Positions 43,899 through 53,900 of a DNA stretch of 64,000 nt are shown here, one piece after another. The stretch is from Bacteroidaceae bacterium (GTDB lineage Bacteria > Bacteroidota > Bacteroidia > Bacteroidales > Bacteroidaceae): NCBI GenBank assembly GCA_017416805.1, contig JAFQBB010000050.1, positions 1-64,000 of the forward strand, read 5' to 3'. Every line of letters begins with the position of its first letter. The stretch's first letter is position 1. A model generated the notes under the pieces. It was not told the DNA's origin. It ran no database searches and worked only from the letters and a program-made list of their open reading frames with translations. Position numbers and translations under genes: made by a program.

Positions 43899-45071
43899 TT
43901 ACAACACCTTATCCAACCAATCGGCAACTTCCTTTTGTATCTCCTTGCTACAAAAATGAGGAAGATTCCAAAGTTTGGTTACCAAATTGTTGGAAACACC
44001 TTGACTTTCATAAACTGAACGCATTTGGCTGTATGCCCTTTCCACTGAAATTACAGGAAATAATTTGTCTTGACGTCCGTTGAAGAAAAGCATTGGCTTC
44101 GGACAAGCAATAGAGGCGATATGCGGATAATCCATATATTGACGAATCATAGGGAGAGTATTAGCAAAATCAGAGCCACCCTTTCCTTTACGATAATCCC
44201 AATGAAGCTGGTAATCGGTGGTTACCATCCAACAAATTGCAGCACCTGCTTTCACACGATCTGTCAGTGCCGTGAGCATCCATGTCCGATAGGCTCCCAT
44301 AGAAAAGCCCATTGCCCCTATACGGTCTGCATCCACTTCAGGAAGTGTTGCCAAAAACTCTGCCGAATAAGCATCCTCAAAAGTGGTGGATCCACTCCAT
44401 GAACGACCAAGCATTTCGTACACACAGGCTATTACCTGCTGACCCTCATAATCAGCCCCCTCTTTACGTCCGCGTTCTCCCCAAAAGAGTGCATCAAGCG
44501 TAAGAACCACATAACCCCGACTGGCCAAATAATCGCCCACATACTGGTCGTCATAACATCCATGTGCCCATTGGTCTGCGTCCTGAAGTACAAGGGAATC
44601 AACTCCGAAAGGACGAACCATCTTCTCCTTACCAATGGTAAAATGCGCTCCATGATCGTGCATCAATACAACAGCAGGATGAGGTCCCTCACCATCAGGC
44701 ACACACAGGTATGCCGGAACGCGAGAATAAGCAGTGAGATTAAACTTTATTTTTTTTACCTTATACCCCTCACGTTGTTCGGTGGCCACAACCTCCATGT
44801 CCCACTTCTCTGAAGGGCGAGGCGGTGTCATCATACACTCCTGCAACTTGGCACGTGCCGCTTTACGCCATTTCTTGAAACTCATACCACTGTTTTCCCA
44901 TGCCAAAGGATAAGTAAGTTCCTCTTTCAACTGATCCAAGAATACAGGCATGTCATTTTTCAATTCATACACTGCATTTGGCCGTGGTTTAGCTTTCTTC
45001 TTTTGCGCAATAACAGGGATTGTCACACTACACAATAACACAACAACTACAAAACGAAGCATTTTTCTCAT
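43899..45071 (-). CDS. Exported alpha/beta-hydrolase esterase (dienelactone-hydrolase/acetyl-xylan-esterase-like)
   Basis: About 390 residues from the ATG at 45071, chosen because MRKMLRFVVVVLLCSVTIPVIAQ is a clean signal peptide (a frame open to 45098 only adds nine polar residues). The nucleophile elbow is GAMGFSMGAYR. HPAVVLMHDHGAHF supplies the oxyanion region. An acid in FNGRQDKLFP and His in LWNLPHFCS complete the triad. Relatives are secreted carbohydrate or glucuronoyl esterases of Bacteroidetes. It converges on the glycan operon start region and is preceded by three operator-like palindromes (45105-45158). Confidence 0.75.
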   Translation of the reverse strand: MRKMLRFVVVVLLCSVTIPVIAQKKKAKPRPNAVYELKNDMPVFLDQLKEELTYPLAWENSGMSFKKWRKAARAKLQECMMTPPRPSEKWDMEVVATEQREGYKVKKIKFNLTAYSRVPAYLCVPDGEGPHPAVVLMHDHGAHFTIGKEKMVRPFGVDSLVLQDADQWAHGCYDDQYVGDYLASRGYVVLTLDALFWGERGRKEGADYEGQQVIACVYEMLGRSWSGSTTFEDAYSAEFLATLPEVDADRIGAMGFSMGAYRTWMLTALTDRVKAGAAICWMVTTDYQLHWDYRKGKGGSDFANTLPMIRQYMDYPHIASIACPKPMLFFNGRQDKLFPVISVERAYSQMRSVYESQGVSNNLVTKLWNLPHFCSKEIQKEVADWLDKVL

Positions 45072-45104
45072 TGCAATATTCCTATTTAGGTTCGACAACC
45101 AAAT

Positions 45105-45158
45105 ATCTTAAGATACTTGAGGATTTATCTTAAGATACTTGGACATTTATCTTAAGAT
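45105..45158. promoter_or_regulatory. Three ATCTTAAGAT palindromes at exact 22-bp spacing
   Basis: Perfect 10-bp palindromes start at 45105, 45127 and 45149, each followed by ACTT. The 22-bp period is about two helical turns, so bound proteins would line up on one face. The copy nearest the esterase lies about 34 bp before its ATG, overlapping a weak -7-like GATATTTG on the minus strand. This looks like an operator array for the esterase gene; the regulator is unknown. Confidence 0.65.
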
Positions 45159-45349
45159 ACTTTCTTATTGCAATTAACATACAATTACAGCATCCTAAAA
45201 TTAATGTGGGTCAAAGGTAAATAAAACCTTTGTAGAAGAAAAGAATATTGTCTATTTTTAACTGTTTGCAAGAAAATAACCTTTCTACAAGATTGTTAAT
45301 TCTTATTAAACTATTAGTACTATGTTATACAAAGTACCTAAGTATTACA

Positions 45350-45357
45350 TATATTTG
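45350..45357 (+). promoter_or_regulatory. -7 box of the padR-pspC operon
   Basis: TATATTTG, an exact TAnnTTTG, predicts a start near 45364 and a 120-nt leader before the padR ATG at 45485. A CAAAG lies upstream but no TTTG at the usual distance. Confidence 0.55.
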
Positions 45358-45367
45358 CATCGTCGAT

Positions 45368-45471
45368 GGAACTTGAAGGGGTGGTTCGTCCGACTTGCAA
45401 GGTCCCTTCAATGGCCATAAGTTCCTGAAGACAAGGTAATTTAGGAGATAATCAGCTTTTATCTCCCTAAA
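45368..45471 (+). ncRNA. Structured 5' leader of the padR-pspC operon
   Basis: GGAACTTGAAGGG (45368-45380) pairs with CCCTTC (404-409) and AAGTTCC (419-425), a two-part stem. A second hairpin pairs TTTAGGAGATAA (45440-45451) with TTATCTCCCTAAA (45459-45471), ending 13 nt before the padR ATG. There is no T-run, so it is not a standard attenuator; it may control translation. I do not recognise it as a known riboswitch class. Confidence 0.45.
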
Positions 45472-45484
45472 AGATTAAAGACGT

Positions 45485-45838
45485 ATGAATGTAGATAACG
45501 CAAAATCGCAGATGCGGAAAGGGATGTTGGAGTATTGCGTGATGTTGCTCCTCCGAAAGGAGCCATCGTATGCCTCTGACATCATTGTCCGTTTGAAGGA
45601 TGCCGAGCTGATTGTGGTCGAGGGAACCCTTTACCCTTTGCTCACCCGCTTGAAGAACGATGGTCTGCTCAGCTACGAATGGCGCGAATCGACCCAAGGG
45701 CCACCGCGCAAGTACTATGCCCTCACCACCGAGGGGGAACTCTTTCTGGCCGGCCTCGACTGTGCTTGGAATGAATTGGCTACCACCGTGGGACACCTCA
45801 AGGCGGAAAGCCCTATCCGATTGGAAGTTAAAAATTAA
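45485..45838 (+). CDS. PadR-family transcriptional regulator
   Basis: A 117-residue winged-helix protein. MLEYCVMLLLRKEPSYASDIIVRL, VVEGTLYPLLTRLKNDGLLSYEWRES and GPPRKYYALTTEGELFL are textbook PadR. The C-terminal dimerisation helix is short, as in subgroup-2 PadR proteins, which often sit upstream of a PspC or DUF1700-like membrane protein, as here. It likely represses its own operon. Between it and pspC lie AAAGATT and GTCAACT-type low-complexity repeats. Confidence 0.92.
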   Translation: MNVDNAKSQMRKGMLEYCVMLLLRKEPSYASDIIVRLKDAELIVVEGTLYPLLTRLKNDGLLSYEWRESTQGPPRKYYALTTEGELFLAGLDCAWNELATTVGHLKAESPIRLEVKN

Positions 45839-45904
45839 AGATTTAAAAATTAAAAGTTTCGGGTTCAAGGGGTAAGATTTAAAGTTTAAGGTTCAAAGTT
45901 CAAG

Positions 45905-45956
45905 CCTTCAGCTCATCAACCTTGTCAACTCGTCAACTGGTTAACTTGTCAACTAA
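45905..45956. repeat. 'TTGTCAACT' low-complexity repeat before pspC
   Basis: Five imperfect units of (C/A)TTGTCAACT end just before the ATG at 45963. TTAACTTGTCAACTAAAAA recurs at 47608-47626, again just before the second pspC ATG. The A-rich end after each copy could serve as the ribosome-entry region in this phylum, where Shine-Dalgarno sites are rare. Confidence 0.6.
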
Positions 45957-45962
45957 AAAACA

Positions 45963-47606
45963 ATGAAAAAGAATATCACCATCAACTTCTTTGGCACCCT
46001 GTATGCCATTGATGAAGACGCCTATGAGTTGCTCAACCGCTACTTGGGCGACATGAAGAGATACTTCTCCCGTAAGGAGGGAGGCGAAGAGATTGCCGAC
46101 GACATCGAACACCGTGTGGCCGAACTGATGTTGGAGTTGAAGAACGACGGTCGCGAGCCGATAGACATCGCATTGGTAAAGGAAATCATAGGCCGCATAG
46201 GCAATCCCGAAGAGTTGGACGAAGCTTCCGGCGAGGGAGAAAGTGGCTCTGCCACCGGACATCGCGGACGTGAATGGTTCAGCGAACAGGTGTCGAAGAA
46301 GCGCCTCTATTGCAACCCCGATGACAAATTGTTGTGCGGTGTGCTGTCCGGCATTGCCTGCTATCTCGGCATCGACCCCGTATGGGTACGCCTTATTGTT
46401 GTGGCACTGGCCATACTCCCTATACCTTTTATATATATATCCTTCTGGACGGTGCTGATTATCTATTTCGTCCTTGCTTTGATTATTCCCGAGGCCAAGA
46501 CTCCCGAAGAGCGCCTGCGTATGCATGGCAAGCCCGTGACGATGGAGAATCTGAACGAGGAGATTGTCAACAGGACCGATGGGACTGAGCGTCCGGCCGA
46601 CAAGCATAGTGGTTTTGTGCAGGTACTGATTGTGCTCATCAAGGCCATCCTTATCTTTATGTTGGCTTCCATCGCCTTTGGTGGTTTCGCTTTGTTGCTG
46701 ATGGTGTTGTTCGGCGCCAGCTTTTTGGGTTTTGTCTTCAACGGTGGTGTGGCGCGACATGCATTCGGCATGGGAAATCATGACCTGATGATGGTTGATG
46801 CCATCGCCAACAACGGACTCACTTGGGTTTCCGGCATTGCTCTCTTTGTGGCCGCATTGGTACTGGTGATTCTGATAGTCCATGCCATCATGCGTGTGTT
46901 GGGCAAAGGCAAGTCCCTTGGCCGTATGTTGTGGATCTACTTGGCCATCTTTTTCGTATCGCTGATTGTGGGTATTTCGTCGTTGGTCGGCTTTGGCGTG
47001 GAGATGGATTATACTTCAAAACAGATGCGCCAAGAGTATAACGAACAGCGCGAAGAGCGTCGCAACCAGGAGGAGATTGATTGGCTTACCGACCGTGGTT
47101 GGGAAGTCATCGCTCACGACCATACCTATAACTATATGAAGAGTTCCGAGCACTATAGCGGCGACCGCTCGAAGGAGTACATCGACGGATTCTCCGAGCA
47201 TCCCAACATGCTCTATACCGTTGAGCGCACCGTGCGCATCACTCCGGGTATCTATAGTCTCGAAGCTGCTGTGCGCACCAATGGCGAAGGTCCCGAAGTG
47301 TATGCTTTCAACAGCAAGGGCGAGCGCCTCTCTGCTCCCTTCCCCGTCTATGCCAATAGTGGTGGTGAGATTTGGCAGGAAGCTATGGTCCGTATGGAGA
47401 ACGACAGCACCCTGACGGGTGAAGTGAAGCGTATCGCCGAAGCCAACCGCAAGCGCGGACATGGATGGAGCCGTGTACATATCAACAACATCGAAGTGAC
47501 CGACAGCATCATCCGCTACGGTGTGACCAACCGCAACGGTGCCACTGGCTATTGGAATGGTACCTGGTTCTCCGCCACCGACTTCAAGTTGAAGAAGGTG
47601 AAATAA
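45963..47606 (+). CDS. PspC-domain membrane protein, long form
   Basis: A 547-residue protein. The N-terminal 110 residues (NITINFFGTLYAIDEDAYELLNRYL, DDIEHRVAELMLEL) are a cytosolic helical domain. A PspC domain follows at about 115-185 (KRLYCNPDDKLLCGVLSGIACYLGIDP plus two TM). Two more TM pairs lie near 220-255 and 285-355. The C-terminal 190 residues form a beta-rich extracytoplasmic domain. PspC proteins sense envelope stress; in this phylum the long form usually follows a PadR regulator. The operon order padR-pspC-pspC supports a shared role. Confidence 0.88.
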   Translation: MKKNITINFFGTLYAIDEDAYELLNRYLGDMKRYFSRKEGGEEIADDIEHRVAELMLELKNDGREPIDIALVKEIIGRIGNPEELDEASGEGESGSATGHRGREWFSEQVSKKRLYCNPDDKLLCGVLSGIACYLGIDPVWVRLIVVALAILPIPFIYISFWTVLIIYFVLALIIPEAKTPEERLRMHGKPVTMENLNEEIVNRTDGTERPADKHSGFVQVLIVLIKAILIFMLASIAFGGFALLLMVLFGASFLGFVFNGGVARHAFGMGNHDLMMVDAIANNGLTWVSGIALFVAALVLVILIVHAIMRVLGKGKSLGRMLWIYLAIFFVSLIVGISSLVGFGVEMDYTSKQMRQEYNEQREERRNQEEIDWLTDRGWEVIAHDHTYNYMKSSEHYSGDRSKEYIDGFSEHPNMLYTVERTVRITPGIYSLEAAVRTNGEGPEVYAFNSKGERLSAPFPVYANSGGEIWQEAMVRMENDSTLTGEVKRIAEANRKRGHGWSRVHINNIEVTDSIIRYGVTNRNGATGYWNGTWFSATDFKLKKVK

Positions 47607-47636
47607 GTTAACTTGTCAACTAAAAATAAAAAAATT

Positions 47637-47843
47637 ATGGAAAAAAGACTCAGACGTTCAACAAGAGATTGCAAAATTGCAGGTGTATGTGGCGGATTGG
47701 CCGAATACCTCGACATCGATGCCACCGTAGTGCGTATTGCCTACATTCTTCTGGCCTTCATCTCGGCGGCCTTCCCCGGTGTCATACTCTACATCATCAT
47801 GATGTTGGTCATGCCGAAAGATAATCTGCTTGAGCAGAAGTGA
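47637..47843 (+). CDS. PspC-domain protein, short form
   Basis: A 68-residue protein from the ATG at 47637. RLRRSTRDCKIAGVCGGLAEYLDIDATVVRIAYILLAF is almost all PspC domain, with two TM helices. A frame open 24 bp further upstream adds only Lys/Asn text from the leader. It is 30 bp downstream of the long pspC gene and preceded by the same GTCAACTAAAAA sequence, which suggests matched translation. Probably acts with the long form at the cytoplasmic membrane. Confidence 0.9.
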   Translation: MEKRLRRSTRDCKIAGVCGGLAEYLDIDATVVRIAYILLAFISAAFPGVILYIIMMLVMPKDNLLEQK

Positions 47844-47866
47844 GTTTTTCAGAATACCTTCTTTCT

Positions 47867-47914
47867 ATGGGAAGAATGCTAATCCTGAGCGCTTAAGATT
47901 AGTTTTCTTCCCAT
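47867..47914. repeat. Long hairpin between pspC and the lipoprotein gene
   Basis: ATGGGAAGA (47867-47875) pairs with TCTTCCCAT (47906-47914) and, inside it, CTAATC (47879-47884) with GATTAG (47897-47902). No T-run follows, so it is not a clear terminator. It lies 25 bp before the lipoprotein ATG and may control transcription or translation between the two genes. Confidence 0.6.
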
Positions 47915-47938
47915 GAAGGGAAAACATCAATAAACGTT

Positions 47939-49357
47939 ATGAAAAAGAAATATTGTTGGTTGGCCGCTGTGCTTGTTGCGGTCAGCTTGGGGTCTTGCAC
48001 CCTTTCAGATACAGCGACCCTTGTAGTAAAAACAGATGCAGGCCGTATTATCGGTCATCAAGGTGTGGGCTATGGTTACATAATGGACTACAGCCTGAGT
48101 GAGAAAGACACGGTGGGGAGCGATGGATGCTATATTTATCAGATTGACCTTGATGCTCCCCGAACCATGTTGCTACATGTTGAAGGGGGAGGAAGTGCTT
48201 TCCTTCATTTGTCACCGGGCAGTTGCGATACGGTGACTGTCGTAGGTGATAAAGTAGAGTTCGCGGGAAACAATTCTGCGTACAACCGTTGTTTGCAGGC
48301 GGTGGACGAATATCAGCAATATGGTGAAGCCATGCTCCGTGGACGCCATGAATTGGCAAATGCTTCTACACTTGAACGTTTTGAACAAATACGTCGTCCG
48401 CATGAAGAAACAGTTTTGGCTGTATTGCATTCAGCCGATGTAGATAACTCTTTTCGTCGGGAGCAGTTGGCGCATGTTGAGATTATTTCGCGACTGATTT
48501 ACATCCATGCTGCTTCGTTGTTGGAAGATGAATTGAGTGATGAATGGAAGAAAACTGTGGAAGAGCAGCTTTCCCAGCCTTGGGAATCGGCTTACCTGAA
48601 TAGTTATCGTGGCCTGCATCACGTTGAGGATGTGGCGACGGTCAAGTTCTTGACGTAGGAAGGCGGGAATCCGCAGGATATTATGGATCCTCATGCTTTC
48701 ATCTTTCATGAGTATGAGAAGTTGATGGATGGCGAAGGTTTGGAGGCTACATGGGCACACTTCCTTTATAAGGATATTATGAACAAGCGTATGACCGAGG
48801 CTATGTTCCCGCTATACGATGTCTTCAAACAACGTTTCCCTAATAGTCCTTATTTGTCTTTCTTGGAGGGAGGCATGCAGGAATCCCGCCGTTTCCATCA
48901 AGGCAAGTTGGATGAAACGGTGTACCATATCTTGCCTTGCGACTCTGCTATGACTTCCATTGCCGATGCCGTAAAGCCTTTCCGTGGCAAGGTGGTGTAT
49001 GTGGATGTATGGGCTACGTGGTGTGGACCATGTAAAGAGATGTTCAAACATTTGCCTGCACTAAAGGAAAAGAGTAAGAATTTGGATATAGTTTATCTTT
49101 ACCTCTCCATCGACCGTCCTCAGCAAGCTGATATGTGGCGTAAGTCTATTGCTTACTACGATTTGAAAGGACATCATATCTTGGCCGGTAAGGAATTGGC
49201 GCAGGGCATATATAAGGAGTTGGGTAACGAACGTGGTGTGCTCACCATTCCCCGTTTCTTGCTTATTGACCGTGATGGGCAGATTGTTCAATCCCATGCT
49301 GCTTCTCCCGAAGAACTTGATAAATTGTTGGAGCAGATAGAGAATATAAGTGATTGA
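47939..49357 (+). pseudogene. TlpA-like thioredoxin lipoprotein with one in-frame amber codon
   Basis: Two frames in the same register, 47939-48658 and the text after it to 49357, are divided only by TAG at 48656-48658 (VKFLT-stop-EGGNPQDI). Without it, the product is 472 residues. The first half has lipobox VSLGSC and a DUF4369-like beta domain (about 20-110) then helices. The second half ends in a thioredoxin fold with YVDVWATWCGPCKEMFKHLPAL and GVLTIPRFLLID (cis-Pro). The family acts in periplasmic disulfide or redox work. CAG to TAG is the simplest cause. It may be a true pseudogene, a suppressed stop or a base error. Confidence 0.8.
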
Positions 49358-49410
49358 CCCAAAGAATTTTCATAAGAAGCGTTTAAAATTAAAGTTAACG
49401 TATGCGCGCA

Positions 49411-49452
49411 AAAGAGCCAAGGCACGTCGGGATGACGCTCCTTGGCTTTTTG
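49411..49452. terminator. Bidirectional terminator
   Basis: AGAGCCAAGG near 49413-49422 pairs with CCTTGGCTTTTT near 49440-49451, with A-run and T-run on the flanks. It serves the convergent thioredoxin gene and the DUF4143 ATPase gene. Confidence 0.8.
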
Positions 49453-49454
49453 TA

Positions 49455-50654
49455 TCAATAAATCAACCCAACCATCCATAAGGGGAGTTTGTGACCGACG
49501 GGGTACTCCATATTGTCGGCAAGAACGTAAGAATTAGGGATGTCTGCTATTTGCGAAAAGTCCTTGTCGGCTCCTCCCACTTCGAAGGTGTATTTTCTAT
49601 CCACCACAAAATCACCATTTTTTTTACCGTATTCCACTTCGTGTTTGACCGACAATTGGTTGATGACGAAAGTTTCGCGTGCAGTGCCTGTCTGAACTCG
49701 CTCGGAAGCCAATACGTATAGCAAATTGGGGTTTTGGATATAGATTTTGTCAGGTTTCTGCATTTTCTTGACTGAATAGAGGTCGGAATACAAGAGTTTC
49801 AATAATTCGGCTCTTTCCATATTGGCGAGATAAGCCAGCAAGGAGTTACGACTCAATCCGATGACTGTAGCCAGTTTCGTTGTGTCCACTTCGTAGGGTA
49901 CAGATGAGGCCAACACACTCAACAAAGCCTTCAGTTTGCGCACATAGGCGGGATCGATACCGCATAACAGCGGCATTTCCTGTTCCAGTATCAGATTCAC
50001 TACATTTTCTATATTGATGTAGTAATCATCTTTGTTGCCATTGTAAAAAGGATAATATCCCTGACGAAGATATTCATTGAACATTTGCACGGGACGGCAT
50101 TTCTCGTTTACTTCCCGACATATTTCTGTGGGATGTGACAATACTTCCTCTAACGTATGGATGGGTATGCAGATGTTTTTGTAGAACATTAGGTATTCAC
50201 GGAACGAAAGCCCGTAAAGATTGTAGGGCAGACAACGTCGTGATAGGTCTGCATCGGCATTCAGTATGTTCAGTAGCGATGAACCGCTGAACACGACTTT
50301 CAATGTCGGATACAAGTCATATATCTCTTTCACCTCTTTACTCCACGTGGGATATTTATGCACCTCGTCTAAAAACAGGTGTTTTCCTCCCATCATATAG
50401 AATTTGTCGGCCAAATCCAACAACGTGTGGTTACTGAAATAAATGGAGTCCAACGAACAATAGAGTACTTCTCTGCAGCCTGGCGGATAGTGTTTTTTGA
50501 TGTACTGGAGCAGCAGGGTAGTCTTCCCCACACCTCGTGATCCGCGGATGGCGATCAGTTGGTTATCCCAATGCACTTGGTGCATCAAGTCGCGTATAAT
50601 GTCGGTACTTGTTTGGGACAACAGTCTTTCTTGTTTCGTAAACAGTCTTTCCAT
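49455..50654 (-). CDS. AAA_14/DUF4143-like ATPase, second copy
   Basis: About 399 residues from the ATG at 50654 (MERLFTKQERLLSQT). Walker A is AIRGSRGVGKTTLLLQYI, Walker B GGKHLFLDEVHKYPTWS, sensor VVFSGSSLLN. The winged-helix part (TTKLATVIGLSRNSLLAYLANMERAELL) and the end (KNGDFVVDRKYTFEVGG) are those of the DUF4143 nuclease-like domain. It shares architecture, not close sequence, with the copy at 35589. It is a single gene with three GTTCAGAG-type operator-like sites 79-159 bp upstream of its start. Role unknown; relatives have been linked to defence or plasmid-like elements only by context. Confidence 0.82.
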   Translation of the reverse strand: MERLFTKQERLLSQTSTDIIRDLMHQVHWDNQLIAIRGSRGVGKTTLLLQYIKKHYPPGCREVLYCSLDSIYFSNHTLLDLADKFYMMGGKHLFLDEVHKYPTWSKEVKEIYDLYPTLKVVFSGSSLLNILNADADLSRRCLPYNLYGLSFREYLMFYKNICIPIHTLEEVLSHPTEICREVNEKCRPVQMFNEYLRQGYYPFYNGNKDDYYINIENVVNLILEQEMPLLCGIDPAYVRKLKALLSVLASSVPYEVDTTKLATVIGLSRNSLLAYLANMERAELLKLLYSDLYSVKKMQKPDKIYIQNPNLLYVLASERVQTGTARETFVINQLSVKHEVEYGKKNGDFVVDRKYTFEVGGADKDFSQIADIPNSYVLADNMEYPVGHKLPLWMVGLIY

Positions 50655-50732
50655 ACTCTTTTCTTCATTTGATTCATTACTGCTGCAAAGATAACTGTTT
50701 CTTGGCAAATTGCATCATCTTTCATTGAAAAT

Positions 50733-50813
50733 GTTCAGAGTGGTTAACAGTTTTTGTCGCAATTTGTTCAGAGTAGTTAACAAATTGCACAAAAATCGTT
50801 CAGAGCCGTGAAC
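50733..50813. promoter_or_regulatory. Three 16-bp imperfect palindromes upstream of the DUF4143 ATPase gene
   Basis: GTTCAGAGTGGTTAAC (50733-50748), GTTCAGAGTAGTTAAC (50766-50781) and GTTCAGAGCCGTGAAC (50798-50813) are spaced 33 and 32 bp, about three helical turns. The last is GTTCA-N6-TGAAC, a perfect palindrome at its arms. They look like operators for a dimeric regulator. Confidence 0.65.
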
Positions 50814-50832
50814 ACTACTTCCCCTAAACATT

Positions 50833-50894
50833 AAGCGCGGATAACGGGAGATACACGATAAGAACCATTCGTGTAATCCGCGTTATCCGCGCTT
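50833..50894. repeat. Hairpin of the GCGCGGAT type, second copy
   Basis: AAGCGCGGATAACG (50833-50846) and CGTTATCCGCGCTT (50881-50894) form a perfect 14-bp stem with an inner ACACGA/TCGTGT stem. It resembles 3657-3715. It is followed at 50904-50930 by a small hairpin like that in the glycosidase operon leader. Confidence 0.7.
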
Positions 50895-50943
50895 GGTGTG
50901 TTTGAGGTGGGAAATTATGGAACCCACCTTAAGCAACAGTTTG

Positions 50944-53900
50944 TTACTTCATTACCTTACGGACAATGATGTTGCCTTGTGCATCCTGCATGGTCACAAT
51001 GTTGAGACCCGGTTGGAGAGCCTTCAGTTGTACACCGTTGACAGTATGGATGGCAACAATCTGTGCTTCAGCCGCTACGGCAGACTGTATGCCGGTAGCA
51101 TTGGGGTCGCATCCTGCGCTGAGGCCGCCCTGCTCGTTGGCTGCATACACCATGTAGGTAGCTCCGGCTTCGGCACTGATGGTTGTTTCGGTAGTGAACT
51201 CAATGTCCTTGCCGTTCTTCACGATGACGTAGCAGATAGCGTAGGGCACAGCTTCCCATGACAGGGTGCTCTTGTCATCGTTCCAGGTGGCTACGGGTGC
51301 TGCGCATGATTCGGTGATGATGGCAGGTTGCCAGTTGTCCTTGCCGCTCAACACATTCTTCACGGTGTATTGGGCTGCCTCTTCAGCGGTCAGGTAGTTC
51401 TTGGCAGTGCCATAGGTCTTGCTACCGTCGCTGTTAGTATAGTAATAGGTATCCTCGCGTTGGCTCAGGTCAACGGGATTGCCGTTGCCGTCCATCGTGT
51501 TGTAGTCGGCCCACAGTACGGGCAGACCTCCCATGGTGGGATACCAACCCTTGGCGGGGATGGTCACCTCGGCAATGGTGTTGATGAAGACTGTCTTCGG
51601 GCTGTTGTGCCAGGGACGGCCCAACCATACGTCAGTTTCAGAAGGTACACCCGGTGCAGTGATGCGGCAGTTCATGAAGACGTATCCCCATTCTACGTCA
51701 GCACCGTGTGAGGGAGCCACGATGTAGCCACCGCTCTTGCGGTTGATGTAGAGGGTCGTGTTGTCGATGTAGATGTTACCACTGTTGTAGATGAAATCCA
51801 CAGCACCTTCGATGAAGCAGTCCTTAGCGTAAGCGCGGTAGTTTGATGTCGAAGGTGTAATCCAAGTATCCTGGTATGAGAGCATAGCCACGTTCTTGAA
51901 GACCGTGCGGTCGCCGCTGGTGTTCAGTGCCAATGCTTGCGGACCAGCCTGCTTGTCGTGTCCCCATGAGTTCTCCAGTGTGAGGTTATCGAAGTAGCAG
52001 TCGTTGGAATTTACCACTACGGTAGCACCCACGCTCACGTGTACGGCATTGTCGCCACCACAAAGACGGTCATCAGTGATGATTACCTTGTCGCGTTCCT
52101 GACCGATGAAGTGCAGGTAGGGCTTGTTCTTGGGCACGTCCACATGTCCCTTGTATTCACCATTCTTGATGAAGATGAGCCAAGGAATGGCGCGTCCTTC
52201 GGGAGCAGCGTCGATGGCCTCCTGTACAGTCAGGTAGTCACCGCTTCCGTCAGCAGCCACCACTGCATCGTAGAGACGGGCAACGGGCTGTGTGCGCTCC
52301 ATGGTAGTGAACTGGATGGTCAAACCCTCGTAAGCATTGCCGCTACGGTCGGTGATGACACCGGCAGGCAGTGTGAAGCTGTAGGCGGTGTTATAGTCCA
52401 ATCCGGAGTATTGGAACACGGCAGTCTTTCCGTTTACATTCGGAGCGATGGCTTCACCGTTCAGTGTGGCTGTGCCCGTTCCGGCCTTGATACGTTCGTT
52501 GAAGGTCAGTACGATGCTTCCTGTGGCCGATGCACCTGTCGCGTTGTTCTCAGGATTGCTGCCCACGAGTACGGGAGCCACCTGGTCGTTGGCCTGTTCG
52601 CTTTCGCCCATGACAAAGATGTCACCGATAGAGAGTCCGTCATAGTCGGTTTCGTTACCTACGAGTTCTTCTGAGCCCGGCATCCAGCGGATCCATACAC
52701 GGTTTTGGTTGTTTGCCTCGGCAGGCAGGGTAAACTCACCGTCAACCCATCCGCGTGTGGGGATGTCGTAAGTTCCCACTTCGGTAAAGTTGGTTCCATC
52801 TACAGAGTATTCGGCCTTCATCACGGCGTAGGTGTTGTACGAGTGTCCGAAACCGTTGGAGAAGGTGATGTTGCTGTATCCCTTGGTAGAGAAAGAGATT
52901 TCCCAATACCAGCCTTCAGAGCGCAGTTTCCAGATACGGGCACCCCAACGGCCCTCTTCGGCACCGTTGTTCACACCGCGTGTGAGCCATCCGGCAGTAG
53001 TACCGTCAGCCTTGCGCAGTGACAGCAGACCTGCATTTTCGGGATTGCTCTTGTAGTCGGCTGCACGCTCGCTGCCCGGTTGGTCCTGATAGAGGTCCCA
53101 AGCTACGATGTAGTCGGCCACTGCATAGTTCACAGTCAGGTTCTTCTCACCGTCCATGTTGATGATGCGCTCGGCATTGGTGCTCTTGTCTTCCCATCCG
53201 GTGAAGCTGAGAATCTTGTTGTTGTTTACGGTCAGTTTCACGTCGGTACCCTCTTCGTAGTGGTGTACACCGTTGATGATGTTTCCGTCAGGAACAATGG
53301 TCACCAGATTGGCGTTGCCATAGGTGTTCTCCATATCGTCGATAACCTTCAGGTTGAGGGCATAGACATTCTTTTGGGTATAAGTAGCCTTCAGGTCGGT
53401 ATTGGCGCTGATGGCAAAGGTGTAGGGATTTTCAGTTGATACGGTTTCACCTTCTGCATTTACCCATGCGGCAAAGTGGTAACCGAAGTTCTCTGTGGCA
53501 ATCAGTGTCACCTCATCACCTTCAGCAAAGGTCGGTGCATTGGGCTTCACAGTCACTTCACCGGCAGCATCGGACTCGATGCCTACGTTTAAGGTGTATT
53601 GGGCCACGTCTTCGGTAGTTCCGTTTACAATACCTTCAATCACGATGTTTCCGAAACCTACCTGCTTGTTGTCACCTAATTTGTAGAGGTTCAGACGCAG
53701 ACCACAGACACCGCTGCTGGCTGCAGCACCAGAAACCTCTTTACTGAATGCGGTTACGTCGTTATTGCGGGCAGGAACAATGCCTGTTTCGATGCTGACG
53801 GTCGTACCGTCGGAGTTCACCCATGAAGCATCTACCAATCCGCCGTTAGTACCGTAGCGGGTTGTATTGAACGAAACCTTGGTCGGGGTGAAGGTAAGTC

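Noticed and set aside
45368-45471. Known riboswitch (fluoride, TPP, cobalamin, SAM)
   Set aside because: The conserved cores of these classes are not present.
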